Source of the DNA: JBFXJF01 sp050175155
GTDB taxonomy: Bacteria; Bacillota; Bacilli; Tepidibacillales; Tepidibacillaceae
Direction of reading: 5' to 3'
NCBI GenBank assembly: GCA_050175155.1
Contig: JBFXJF010000001.1
Span: forward strand, 62,001-126,000
DNA length: 64,000 nucleotides
Part shown: positions 42,701-50,674 of the stretch, piece after piece
Layout of the letters: every line of letters starts with the position of its first letter
How positions within the stretch are numbered: the stretch's first letter is position 1
The notes under the pieces: model-generated
Seen by the model: only the letters and a program-made list of their open reading frames with translations
Databases searched by the model: none
Told to the model about the DNA's origin: nothing
Position numbers and translations under genes: made by a program

Positions 42701-43501
42701 ATGGATTGGATATTATACTTAATTTTGGGTTTGATACAAGGAATTACTGAATGGCTGCCAATAAGTAGTAGTGGACATCTAGTAATTTTTGAGGAGCTCT
42801 TTAAGATTGATATACCTGGGTTAGCTTTTGAAGTTCTTTTAAACTTCGCAACATTTATGGCTTTGGTTATTGTTTTTAGAAAAGAGTTAATTAAACTAAT
42901 TATTGGTTTTTTTAGTTATATTATAAGTAAAAACGATACTGATCGTGATGAATTCTATTTTGGTTTATATCTAATTATAGGAACTATTCCCGTTTTAATT
43001 CTCGGGTTAGCTTTTGCAGACTATATAGAAAGCAACCTAAAATCTTTAACAACTGTTGCAGTTGCACTAATAATAACTGGCATAGCTCTGTATTTTATTT
43101 CAAAAAAAGATGGGGTAAAAAATCAACTAACTCTTAAGGATGCTTTATGGATAGGTTTATTTCAAGCTATAGCTTTAGTTCCTGGAATAAGTAGAGCAGG
43201 TGCGACCATTTTTGCGTCAATCTATCGTGGTTTAAATAAAGAGTTAGCACTTAGGTATTCCTTCTTTTTGGCAATACCTGTAAGTATAGGTACCATGTTA
43301 CTTAAGGTTGATGAGTTAATTGAACAATTAACTATTGCCAATCTATTTAATTATTTTTTAGCTTTTACAGTTGCATTGGTATCTGCTGTTTTTGCAATAA
43401 AATGGTTTATAGGTATTGTAAATAGAGGCAAGTTAATTTATTTTACATATTATTGTGTTACAGTTGGAACTATAGTTCTTATATATCAATTAATATTATA
43501 A
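42701..43501 (+). CDS. uppP: Undecaprenyl-diphosphatase UppP/BacA
   Basis: A 266-residue polytopic membrane protein with both BacA active-site motifs: GLIQGITEWLPISSSGHL and PGISRAGATIFASIYRG. It recycles undecaprenyl pyrophosphate to the monophosphate carrier for cell wall synthesis, and overexpression gives bacitracin resistance. It complements the undecaprenol kinase encoded at 20.2 kb. Confidence 0.95.
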   Translation: MDWILYLILGLIQGITEWLPISSSGHLVIFEELFKIDIPGLAFEVLLNFATFMALVIVFRKELIKLIIGFFSYIISKNDTDRDEFYFGLYLIIGTIPVLILGLAFADYIESNLKSLTTVAVALIITGIALYFISKKDGVKNQLTLKDALWIGLFQAIALVPGISRAGATIFASIYRGLNKELALRYSFFLAIPVSIGTMLLKVDELIEQLTIANLFNYFLAFTVALVSAVFAIKWFIGIVNRGKLIYFTYYCVTVGTIVLIYQLIL

Positions 43502-43519
43502 CAATGAGGGGTTATCAAA

Positions 43520-43993
43520 ATGGCATTATTTAATAACTATCCATTAATTTCAGCAATGGCAGCAATGTTTTTTGCTCAGCTGCTAAAGTTTCCTGTGAAT
43601 GCAATAATAAATCGAAAAATTGAACCAATGATAATATTTAGTAATGGAGGAATGCCAAGCTCTCATTCCGCTTTTGTATCAGCGTTAACTGTAGCAATTG
43701 GAATTCAATATGGAGTCGGTACAACATACTTTGCTATTTCATTTGTTTTTGCTGCAATAACTATGTGGGATGCAGCAGGAATACGTTATCAGGCATCCAA
43801 ACATGCACAGGTTTTAAACGTTTTGATTAAGGATTTTCAATTATTAATTGAACAGGTTAAGTATAAATCAAGTAACCCAAAAGAATTTAGTGGTTCACCG
43901 TTAAAAGAACTACTTGGTCATAAACCTTTTGAAGTTTTTATAGGTTCGATATTTGGTTTACTTATTGCTTTCATAGTCAAAGCTTTGTATTAA
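43520..43993 (+). CDS. Divergent PAP2 family membrane protein (YuiD-like)
   Basis: A 157-residue membrane protein with the divergent PAP2 motifs GGMPSSHSAFVSALTVAIG and DAAGIRYQASKHAQVLN. It begins 18 bases after uppP, so the two likely share a transcript. The family's substrate is uncertain. A phospholipid- or isoprenyl-phosphate phosphatase role would fit the uppP neighbour. Confidence 0.88.
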   Translation: MALFNNYPLISAMAAMFFAQLLKFPVNAIINRKIEPMIIFSNGGMPSSHSAFVSALTVAIGIQYGVGTTYFAISFVFAAITMWDAAGIRYQASKHAQVLNVLIKDFQLLIEQVKYKSSNPKEFSGSPLKELLGHKPFEVFIGSIFGLLIAFIVKALY

Positions 43994-44061
43994 AGGGTTA
44001 AGATAGCCTCGATTAGCAAATAATATAAACAGGTATTTGCTTATTGGAGGGAAAATATTTA

Positions 44062-44541
44062 ATGGATGGCTTGAAGATACTTAAAATGACCGCGATTGGT
44101 TTAACCATTATGGCTCTAGGAGTTGTTTTTGGACAAAAGATTGCTTTAGTACAGGCAGATAAAATATTTAACAAAGAAAATATTATAACTCAAGCTTCTA
44201 TTGAATACTTTACCTATTTAAAAGGGATAAATATGCTAAAGGCTCAAGAAGTAAAAGAAGATTTAGAAAATTATTACATTGTTGATTTACGTAGAGCTAA
44301 TGATTATAATGAAGGACATATTGAAGGAGCGGTAAATATAGTAATGCCTGAAATAGGTAAAGCAATTCCTACTCTCCCTAAATATAAAACATTATTGTTA
44401 ATTTGTTATTCAGGGGAATGGGCTTCTCAAACAGCAGGAATCTTACGAATGGCGGGGTTTGATGCAAAAGTTTTAGAAGGTGGTTACGATGCCTGGATAA
44501 AAATGACTGTTGAGGAGAAAAATTTATATTATGAGAATTAA
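44062..44541 (+). CDS. Membrane-anchored rhodanese-like protein
   Basis: ATG 44062 behind TTGGAGGGAAAA is the start; the TTG at 44044 overlaps that Shine-Dalgarno. The 159-residue protein has an N-terminal hydrophobic segment (10-30), then a rhodanese domain: YYIVDLRRANDYNEGHIEGA and the active loop LLLICYSGEWASQTA with the catalytic Cys. This domain transfers sulfane sulfur. The end overlaps the MBL-fold gene, suggesting coupled expression. Confidence 0.85.
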   Translation: MDGLKILKMTAIGLTIMALGVVFGQKIALVQADKIFNKENIITQASIEYFTYLKGINMLKAQEVKEDLENYYIVDLRRANDYNEGHIEGAVNIVMPEIGKAIPTLPKYKTLLLICYSGEWASQTAGILRMAGFDAKVLEGGYDAWIKMTVEEKNLYYEN

Positions 44542-45256
44542 TCGTCTTAATTCACGAAATATAATTATTAGTTATCCCGAACTAGATCAAACAAATGTTT
44601 TCGTAGTATATGGTCAAAAATATACATATATTTGTGATACTTTTTTAGGTCCTGATTCAATGGAACCAATAAAGATGATGATTGTGGAGGATAAAAGAGA
44701 ACAACCTATAATTATCTTTAATTCACACCATGATTGGGATCATGTATGGGGAAATTGCGCTTTTGAAGGTTCAATTATACTAGCACATACTAAATGTAAA
44801 GAATATCTTAACGAGAATTTTTATAAAGATTTTGAAAAGAATAAACATCATTCAAAGGGTAAAGTTGTGCTCACCTATCCAAATTTATTATTTAGTCAAA
44901 GCATACTCTTTTCGGAAGATGATGTAGAATTTTTCTTTACGCCAGGGCATACAGGAGATTCGGCTTCTTGTTATGATAAAAAAACAAGAACATTATATGT
45001 AGGAGATAATCTTGAGGATCCTATCCCTTATATCCAATACAAGAATCTAGAAGAATATATTGATTCATTAAATAAATACATAGGGATTAATTCAGAGTTA
45101 ATCATAACAGGACATGGTGAGGTTGGTTCAATAGACTTACTAAATTCTAACCTTAAATATATAAAGTCTTTATATAAAAACGAAAAAATTGATGACTCTA
45201 CTTGGAGTGATGAAATAAAAGAACGGCATGAACTTAACATGACAAAACTAAAGTGA
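44531..45256 (+). CDS. Metallo-beta-lactamase-fold hydrolase
   Basis: Start ATG 44531, inside the end of the rhodanese gene. The 241-residue protein has the metal motif NSHHDWDHVWGN (HxHxDH form), FFTPGHTGDS and a C-terminal TGHGEVGS histidine. Substrate is unknown. The adjacent rhodanese recalls persulfide dioxygenase-rhodanese pairs, but the sequence is closer to the general SoxH/glyoxalase II-like group, so I leave it open. Confidence 0.83.
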   Translation: MRINRLNSRNIIISYPELDQTNVFVVYGQKYTYICDTFLGPDSMEPIKMMIVEDKREQPIIIFNSHHDWDHVWGNCAFEGSIILAHTKCKEYLNENFYKDFEKNKHHSKGKVVLTYPNLLFSQSILFSEDDVEFFFTPGHTGDSASCYDKKTRTLYVGDNLEDPIPYIQYKNLEEYIDSLNKYIGINSELIITGHGEVGSIDLLNSNLKYIKSLYKNEKIDDSTWSDEIKERHELNMTKLK

Positions 45257-45279
45257 ATTATTTATAAGACAAATTCTAG

Positions 45280-45362
45280 AAACACACCATCTTACATACC
45301 TTACCTAAAAGAGGAAAACTAAGCATCTTCTTCTAAGGGAGTATTTAAGTTGGTGTGTTTTT
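45280..45362 (+). promoter_or_regulatory. Hairpin-framed leader upstream of asnB
   Basis: AAACACACCA at 45280-45289 pairs perfectly with TGGTGTGTTT at 45351-45360, followed by TTTTG, so the outer stem looks like a terminator. The 61-nt interior could fold further (ATAC-CTTA with TAAG-GTAT). It may be simply the terminator of the MBL gene or a conditional attenuator of asnB. No T-box motif is present, and I match it to no riboswitch class. Confidence 0.5.
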
Positions 45363-45404
45363 TGCCTATATACCAAGAAAATTCACATATAGGGAGTGAA
45401 ACTA

Positions 45405-47249
45405 GTGTGTGGAATAGCTGGCTGGATAGATTGGGATAAAAATCTTACAGAGTATACGGAAATAGTAAAAAAAATGGGAGACTCCTTAAACCATCGTGGT
45501 CCTGATGCTCAAGGTCAATGGATATCTAATCATATTGGTTTTGCTCATACGCGATTAATCGTTATTGATCCTATCGGCGGTGCACAACCTATGCTACGTA
45601 AATATGGAGAGAACGAATACGTTATAATTTATAATGGGGAATTATATAACACAAGAGAATTAAAAGAGGAATTAATATTACGTGGACATAAATTTACTTC
45701 TCATTCTGACACTGAGGTTCTTTTAGAATCGTATATCGAGTGGAAAGAAAATTGTGTTGATTATCTTAACGGAATTTATGCTTTTGGGATATGGGATAGT
45801 TCAAAGCAACAAGTATTTCTCGCGCGCGACCGTTTGGGGGTTAAACCTCTTTTCTATTTAGAAAAATATAATCAATTATTATTTGGTTCGGAAATAAAAG
45901 CGATTTTGGCACATCCAGATATAAAAGCAAAGATATCTGAGGAGGGACTGTGTGAAGTATTTGGGTTGGGGCCTTCTAGGACACCTGGTCAAGGAGTTTT
46001 TGACGGAATATCAGAATTAAGACCAGGACATTATATGATTTTTAATAAAAAAGGTGTAAGTATTAAACAATATTGGCATTTAGAGAGTAAGCCTCATGAA
46101 GGTAATTTAGAAAACACTATTGAAAAAGTAAAAGAATTAGTTACAAATGCAATAAAAATTCAACTGGTTTCAGACGTTCCCCTATGCACATTTCTTTCCG
46201 GAGGATTAGATTCAAGCATTATTTCTGCTATCGCTTCAAAGGAATATAAGAAAACAGGAAGAAAACTAAATACCTATTCAGTTGACTTTATTGGTAATGA
46301 TAAACACTTCAAAGCTACTAAAACTCAACCAGATGCTGATATTCCATGGATTAAAAAGATGGTCAATAATATAGATTCAATACATCATTATATTATGATT
46401 GGTAATTCGAAACTTCTAAAGTCTCTGGATAAAGCTGTTTTGGCAAGGGACTTACCAGGAATGGCAGATGTAGACTCATCACTTTATCTTTTTAGTAAGG
46501 AAATAAAAAAAGGCGCAACGGTTGGTATATCTGGCGAGTGTGCTGACGAAATTTTTGGTGGATATCCTTGGTTCTATCAAAATGAGTATCTACTTTCAAA
46601 TAATTTTCCATGGCTACGATCATTAGATGAGCGAAAGAAAATCTTATCACCTGCTTTAAAAGAAAAAATACTTATAAAGGAGTATGTTCAGACCCGCTAT
46701 GAACAGTCAATTATAGAAGTTCCTTTGTTAGATGGAGAAAATGTAGAACAAAGAAAGGTAAGAGAACAATTTTATTTAAATATGAATTGGTTTATGGCGA
46801 ACTTGCTTGAAAGAAAAGATCGGATGTCTATGGCGGTAGGGTTAGAAGTAAGGGTTCCTTTTGCGGATCATCGACTAGTAGAGTATCTTTGGAACGTCCC
46901 TTGGGAAGTAAAGTATTTGGATAAAAGGGAAAAAGGATTACTACGGAAAGCTATGAAGGATTTACTTCCGAAAGAGATTGTTGAGCGCCGTAAAAGTCCG
47001 TATCCAAAAACACATGATCCAAAGTTTAGTGACGAGGTTTGTAGGAAACTATTATCTATTATTAATGATAATACTTCGCCTATATTAAACTTAATTGATT
47101 GTAATTATATTAAAGAATTAATTGCCAATGGTGGAATAAGTTTTAAGGAACCGTGGTTTGGGCAATTAATGACAGGCCCTCAATTTCTGGCTTATCTTAT
47201 ACAAGTTAATACATGGTTAAGACATTATAAAATAGTTATAGACGTATAG
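45405..47249 (+). CDS. asnB: Asparagine synthetase B (glutamine-hydrolysing)
   Basis: GTG 45405, eight bases after AGGGAG, makes Cys the second residue (MCGIAGWID), as the glutamine amidotransferase mechanism requires; starting at 45396 would bury the nucleophile. The 614-residue protein has the Ntn glutaminase domain (LNHRGPDAQG, SDTEVLLESY) and the synthetase domain with the PP-loop SGGLDSSIISAIAS and GECADEIFGGYPWF. It converts aspartate to asparagine with ATP and glutamine. Confidence 0.95.
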   Translation: MCGIAGWIDWDKNLTEYTEIVKKMGDSLNHRGPDAQGQWISNHIGFAHTRLIVIDPIGGAQPMLRKYGENEYVIIYNGELYNTRELKEELILRGHKFTSHSDTEVLLESYIEWKENCVDYLNGIYAFGIWDSSKQQVFLARDRLGVKPLFYLEKYNQLLFGSEIKAILAHPDIKAKISEEGLCEVFGLGPSRTPGQGVFDGISELRPGHYMIFNKKGVSIKQYWHLESKPHEGNLENTIEKVKELVTNAIKIQLVSDVPLCTFLSGGLDSSIISAIASKEYKKTGRKLNTYSVDFIGNDKHFKATKTQPDADIPWIKKMVNNIDSIHHYIMIGNSKLLKSLDKAVLARDLPGMADVDSSLYLFSKEIKKGATVGISGECADEIFGGYPWFYQNEYLLSNNFPWLRSLDERKKILSPALKEKILIKEYVQTRYEQSIIEVPLLDGENVEQRKVREQFYLNMNWFMANLLERKDRMSMAVGLEVRVPFADHRLVEYLWNVPWEVKYLDKREKGLLRKAMKDLLPKEIVERRKSPYPKTHDPKFSDEVCRKLLSIINDNTSPILNLIDCNYIKELIANGGISFKEPWFGQLMTGPQFLAYLIQVNTWLRHYKIVIDV

Positions 47250-47298
47250 ATTTATGTAACAGTTTTTTGCAAATGAACTAAACATTTTTATAAAAAGC

Positions 47299-47337
47299 TA
47301 TAAAGGTGCGCTTTTCATTAAAGCTGCACCTTTATAA
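47299..47337. terminator. Bidirectional terminator between asnB and cotJA
   Basis: TATAAAGGTGC pairs with GCACCTTTATA around a 15-nt loop, extended inside by GCTTT/AAAGC. A-rich and T-rich flanks let it serve both convergent units. Confidence 0.8.
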
Positions 47338-47352
47338 TTTAAAATGATTATA

Positions 47353-47502
47353 TTAAGAAGGATATGGATCAAATAAATATTTAAACAATGTACCATTTTG
47401 CAATGCTACATTTATTGGAAATTGTTCAGTATAATCTAATGGTGGTGTAGGCATAGGCTTTACTGGTGGCATCGGAATTGGAGGATATGGTCTTCGTCTC
47501 AC
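47353..47502 (-). CDS. cotJA: Spore coat-associated protein CotJA-like
   Basis: A 49-residue protein on the minus strand, start GTG 47502 with GGAGGG upstream. It opens with a Pro/Met-rich stretch (RRRPYPPIPMPPVKPMPTPP) and ends QFPINVALQNGTLFKYLFDPYPS. The ...AL..GTLF..L..PY pattern is the CotJA family. It is shorter than Bacillus CotJA. It is the last gene of the cotJ group here rather than the first. Confidence 0.85.
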   Translation of the reverse strand: MRRRPYPPIPMPPVKPMPTPPLDYTEQFPINVALQNGTLFKYLFDPYPS

Positions 47503-47535
47503 TAAATTATCCCTCCTTTCAAAAAGTTATTATTA

Positions 47536-48174
47536 TTAATTGAGAATATCATCTGGGGAAATGTTTGTATTAGTAAATTCATTCTTAACAGTAAATGCAT
47601 CCATATCGTAACAGTTATTCTCTAGGTCTTTTCTAACAATATATAAAGCTTCTCTAAATCTTTGAGAGTGAACAACTTCCCTTGCTCGTAAAAATTTAAG
47701 TGCGTCTATTAGACCTGAATCATCGGTTAATTTTATAAGATTCTCGTAAGTTGATCTGGCCTTTTCCTCAGCTGCAATATCCTCTACTAAATCAGTAATA
47801 GGATCTCCTTTCGCTTGAATATATGCTGCAGTCCAAGGATTACCTGCAGCATCTACATAGAATAGTGCATTGCTATGCTCTGCATAGTGCGAACCAAGTC
47901 CCGCGGCCCTCATCTGTTCAGGAGTAGCATCTTTTACCAGCTTATATACCATTGTTGCAATCATCTCCAGATGACCTAATTCTTCCGTGCCAATGTCTGT
48001 TAATAATGCTTTTGCCCTTTTATTTGGCATACTATATCTTTGATTTAAGTATCTTAAAGCAGCTGATAATTCTCCATCTGGTCCACCATATTGTGTTATT
48101 AGGAACTTTGCCATGCCTAGATCCGTTCCTTCAACACAAATAGGTCTTTGTAATTTTTTCTCATACATCCACAT
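47536..48174 (-). CDS. cotJC: Spore coat protein CotJC, manganese catalase family
   Basis: A 212-residue protein of the ferritin-like Mn-catalase fold, beginning MWMYEKKLQRPI. Metal-ligand glutamates/histidines are visible in LLTDIGTEELGHLEMIATMV, DIAAEEKARSTYENL and REVVHSQRFREAL. A spore-coat role is known from Bacillus. It follows cotJB by 24 bases. A second ATG six bases on is also possible as start. Confidence 0.93.
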   Translation of the reverse strand: MWMYEKKLQRPICVEGTDLGMAKFLITQYGGPDGELSAALRYLNQRYSMPNKRAKALLTDIGTEELGHLEMIATMVYKLVKDATPEQMRAAGLGSHYAEHSNALFYVDAAGNPWTAAYIQAKGDPITDLVEDIAAEEKARSTYENLIKLTDDSGLIDALKFLRAREVVHSQRFREALYIVRKDLENNCYDMDAFTVKNEFTNTNISPDDILN

Positions 48175-48198
48175 AAATATATTTCACCTCTTATAATT

Positions 48199-48450
48199 TT
48201 AATATTGTAATTCCCAAGGCCAAGGCTCTTCTATCCATCTAGCAGGATTTTCTTGTGACGGACCAAATTGAGTTAAAGGTCCATAATATCTTTCAACTGT
48301 AGGCATTTGTTGTGCTATTTGAAAGGTGTACTTGGTAAAATCTCTTTGAGCCATTTCTTCATTTGGGTGAATATCAAGATATAGCTTAATTTCAAGAGCT
48401 GCAAATTCTAATTGCTGTAAACATAATAATGAGGCATTAGCTTTTTTCAT
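48199..48450 (-). CDS. cotJB: Spore coat protein CotJB
   Basis: Start chosen at 48450 (MKKANASLLCLQQLEF), which has GGGGGA in front; the in-frame ATG at 48495 adds 15 residues without a better site. The 83-residue protein has the CotJB pattern LEFAALEIKLYLDIHPNEEMAQRDF and the Trp-rich end ENPARWIEEPWPWE. It is the first gene of the cotJB-cotJC-cotJA group, transcribed leftward. Confidence 0.93.
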   Translation of the reverse strand: MKKANASLLCLQQLEFAALEIKLYLDIHPNEEMAQRDFTKYTFQIAQQMPTVERYYGPLTQFGPSQENPARWIEEPWPWELQY

Positions 48451-48540
48451 GTTAAAATCCCCCTTTTTTACTTTTTCCCCTAATACATTATTCATTTAGG
48501 CAAATAGCGTAACGGTGATAACAGCCTATTTATTAGGTAA

Positions 48541-48599
48541 AAAACAAGGGGACGGTTCTCCTGTTTCTGAACTACGAAACAGAACCGTCCCCTTGTTTT
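48541..48599. repeat. REP-like long inverted repeat (GGGGACGGTTCT family)
   Basis: AAAACAAGGGGACGGTT at 48541-48557 pairs with AACCGTCCCCTTGTTTT at 48583-48599, and CTGTTTC at 48561-48567 pairs with GAAACAG at 48576-48582. The loop is 8 nt, with a 3-nt bulge. I recognise this G-rich hairpin as a dispersed repeat of many Clostridia and related Firmicutes, of the kind mobilised by REP-associated (RAYT/Y1) transposases. It is much richer in G/C than the surroundings. It lies between divergent cotJB and the GerMN gene. Confidence 0.8.
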
Positions 48600-48669
48600 G
48601 CCTTACTTTTTATATAAAATAGTTTTTAATAGGGTATAATAGTTATAAAGGAATTTAAGGAGTGTTTTT

Positions 48670-49215
48670 ATGAGAAGATTTATGATGTTATTACTTATTC
48701 TTGGTTTGATTGCTGGTTCATTAATAGGATGTGCATCGAATGATGATAACCAAGCGCCACCAGTGCCGAATCAAAGTGAAGTACCAGAAACACAATCTCA
48801 AGAAGTTACTTTATATTTTGCTAATCAAAATGCTACTGCAGTTGCCGCCGAAAAGAGGAATATAGTATTAACTACTGATTCTACAAGAGAAGAATTATTT
48901 AGAAGTGTTTTAGAGGAACTGATAAAAGGTCCTGAAAGCACCATATTATATAAAACTATACCAATCGAAGTTAAGATAAATTCAGTCGAATTGAATGGCG
49001 ATATACTTAGTGTAGATTTCTCACAAGAGATGCATATAAATCATTGGGGCGGAGCAACAGGCGAAGCAATGACAATCAATTCTATAGTAAATACATTAAC
49101 TGAATTCAATGATGTTAACAAAGTCAAAATGACAGTAGAAGGTCAACCAATGAGTATTGAACATTCAATATTAGAAGAACCAGTAGGTCGAAACGAGGAT
49201 ATGATTCAAAAATAA
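48670..49215 (+). CDS. GerMN-domain lipoprotein
   Basis: A 181-residue lipoprotein: signal peptide MLLLILGLIAGSLIGC with Cys21 as lipid site, a Pro/Gln/Glu linker, and a GerMN domain (residues 45-170) with REELFRSVLEELIKGP, VDFSQEM and EAMTINSIVNTLTEF. GerM of Bacillus acts in sporulation and germination at the mother cell-forespore channel. GerMN domains also occur in vegetative lipoproteins, so the name gerM is not certain. Proximity to cotJ fits sporulation. Confidence 0.85.
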   Translation: MRRFMMLLLILGLIAGSLIGCASNDDNQAPPVPNQSEVPETQSQEVTLYFANQNATAVAAEKRNIVLTTDSTREELFRSVLEELIKGPESTILYKTIPIEVKINSVELNGDILSVDFSQEMHINHWGGATGEAMTINSIVNTLTEFNDVNKVKMTVEGQPMSIEHSILEEPVGRNEDMIQK

Positions 49216-49238
49216 AACTTGATCAAAACTAGTTATCA

Positions 49239-49275
49239 AGATGTTCCGCTGTTGAGGAAGGAACATCTTTTTTTA
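49239..49275 (+). terminator. Terminator after the GerMN gene
   Basis: AGATGTTCC and GGAACATCT form a perfect 9-bp stem, followed by TTTTTTT. Confidence 0.88.
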
Positions 49276-49409
49276 TTGCATATATCAATAAGAATTAACT
49301 CTATATAGTGTTAAAAAGACTCTTTTTATATGTACTATTAATGATATATAATTGATTAATGTAAGCTAACCTATTAAAATTCAATTTGAACATAAGGAGG
49401 AATTTTTTG

Positions 49410-50633
49410 ATGTCCAAATTTAATACATATTTTTTAATGAAACCAAGTGATGTAATAGATTATAGTAAGGAAAAATTAACTATGTTTGCTGATAGTACCG
49501 ATTTAGAGTGTAAGGAAATCGGTGATGGCAATATTAATTATGTTTTTCGTGTCTGGGATAGGTATTCAGATAAATCTGTTATAATCAAACAAGCTGGTGT
49601 AACGGCCCGCATTTCTGACGAATTCAGACTTTCGACAGACCGTATTAGAATTGAGTCAAATGTACTTAAGCTCGAAGGGGAACTAGCACCTGGCTTAGTT
49701 CCTGAAGTTTATAAGTATGATGAAATAATGAGTTGCTTTGTAATGGAGGACTTATCTGACCATATGATAATGCGGGATGCTCTAATTAGACATCAGAAAT
49801 TCCCACTTTTTGTTGACCACATAACAACATTTATGGTTAATACATTATTGTTAACATCCGACGTTGTACTCGAACATAAAAATAAGAAACAATTTGTTAA
49901 AAGTTATATAAATCCAGAACTTTGTGAGATTACTGAGGATTTAGTTTACACTGAACCATATAATAATTATAAAAATCGCAACGATGTATACCCACCGAAC
50001 CTTTCTTGGGTAACGAAGGAACTTTATGAGGATAGCGAACTTCGGTTTGAAGTTGCCAAATTAAAGTTTGAGTTTATTACAAACGCGCAAGCTCTTATCC
50101 ATGGTGATTTGCACACTGGTTCTATTTTCATTAAATCTAACTCTACAAAGGTAATCGACCCCGAATTCGCGTTTTATGGTCCTATTGGTTATGATGTTGG
50201 TAACGTTATTGCTAACCTGATTTTTGCTTGGGTAAATGCTGATGCTACAATTAAAACTGAAGAGGATAGAGTGGATTATACTAAGTGGTTAGAGTGTACT
50301 ATTGTTGAAATAATTGATATGTTTTGTGGTAAATTCTTGGCTAAATGGCATCAGAATGTTTCGGAAATTCTAGCAAAAGAAGTGGGTTTTGCGAACTGGT
50401 ATCTAGGAACTATATTAAGAGACACCGCTGGGGTGATTGGACTAGAACTAAACCGTCGGGTTGTTGGATTAGCCCAAGTTAAGGACATAACTTCAATTTT
50501 GGATGAAAATAAAAGAGTAAGAGCTGAAAGAATTTGTTTAACTGCTGCAAAGGAATATATAATGGCCAGAGATAGTTACAAGACTGGAGAAGATTTTTTA
50601 CTAACATTGAAAAAGGCAGCAAAAAGAATTTAG
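49410..50633 (+). CDS. mtnK: S-methyl-5-thioribose kinase
   Basis: ATG 49410 behind AAGGAGG gives 407 residues; an in-frame TTG at 49386 precedes the Shine-Dalgarno. Kinase motifs are GDGNINYVFRVWD, ALIHGDLHTGSIFI and DPEFAFYGPIGYDVGN, the MtnK pattern. It phosphorylates methylthioribose and, in known shunt systems, 5-deoxyribose. It is first in mtnK-mtnA-MFS-aldolase. The mtnB/C/D/E genes of the full methionine salvage pathway are absent nearby. Confidence 0.93.
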   Translation: MSKFNTYFLMKPSDVIDYSKEKLTMFADSTDLECKEIGDGNINYVFRVWDRYSDKSVIIKQAGVTARISDEFRLSTDRIRIESNVLKLEGELAPGLVPEVYKYDEIMSCFVMEDLSDHMIMRDALIRHQKFPLFVDHITTFMVNTLLLTSDVVLEHKNKKQFVKSYINPELCEITEDLVYTEPYNNYKNRNDVYPPNLSWVTKELYEDSELRFEVAKLKFEFITNAQALIHGDLHTGSIFIKSNSTKVIDPEFAFYGPIGYDVGNVIANLIFAWVNADATIKTEEDRVDYTKWLECTIVEIIDMFCGKFLAKWHQNVSEILAKEVGFANWYLGTILRDTAGVIGLELNRRVVGLAQVKDITSILDENKRVRAERICLTAAKEYIMARDSYKTGEDFLLTLKKAAKRI

Positions 50634-50674
50634 TTTGATATTTTAGTTGTTTTGTTGAACTAGGGGGAAAGAAT

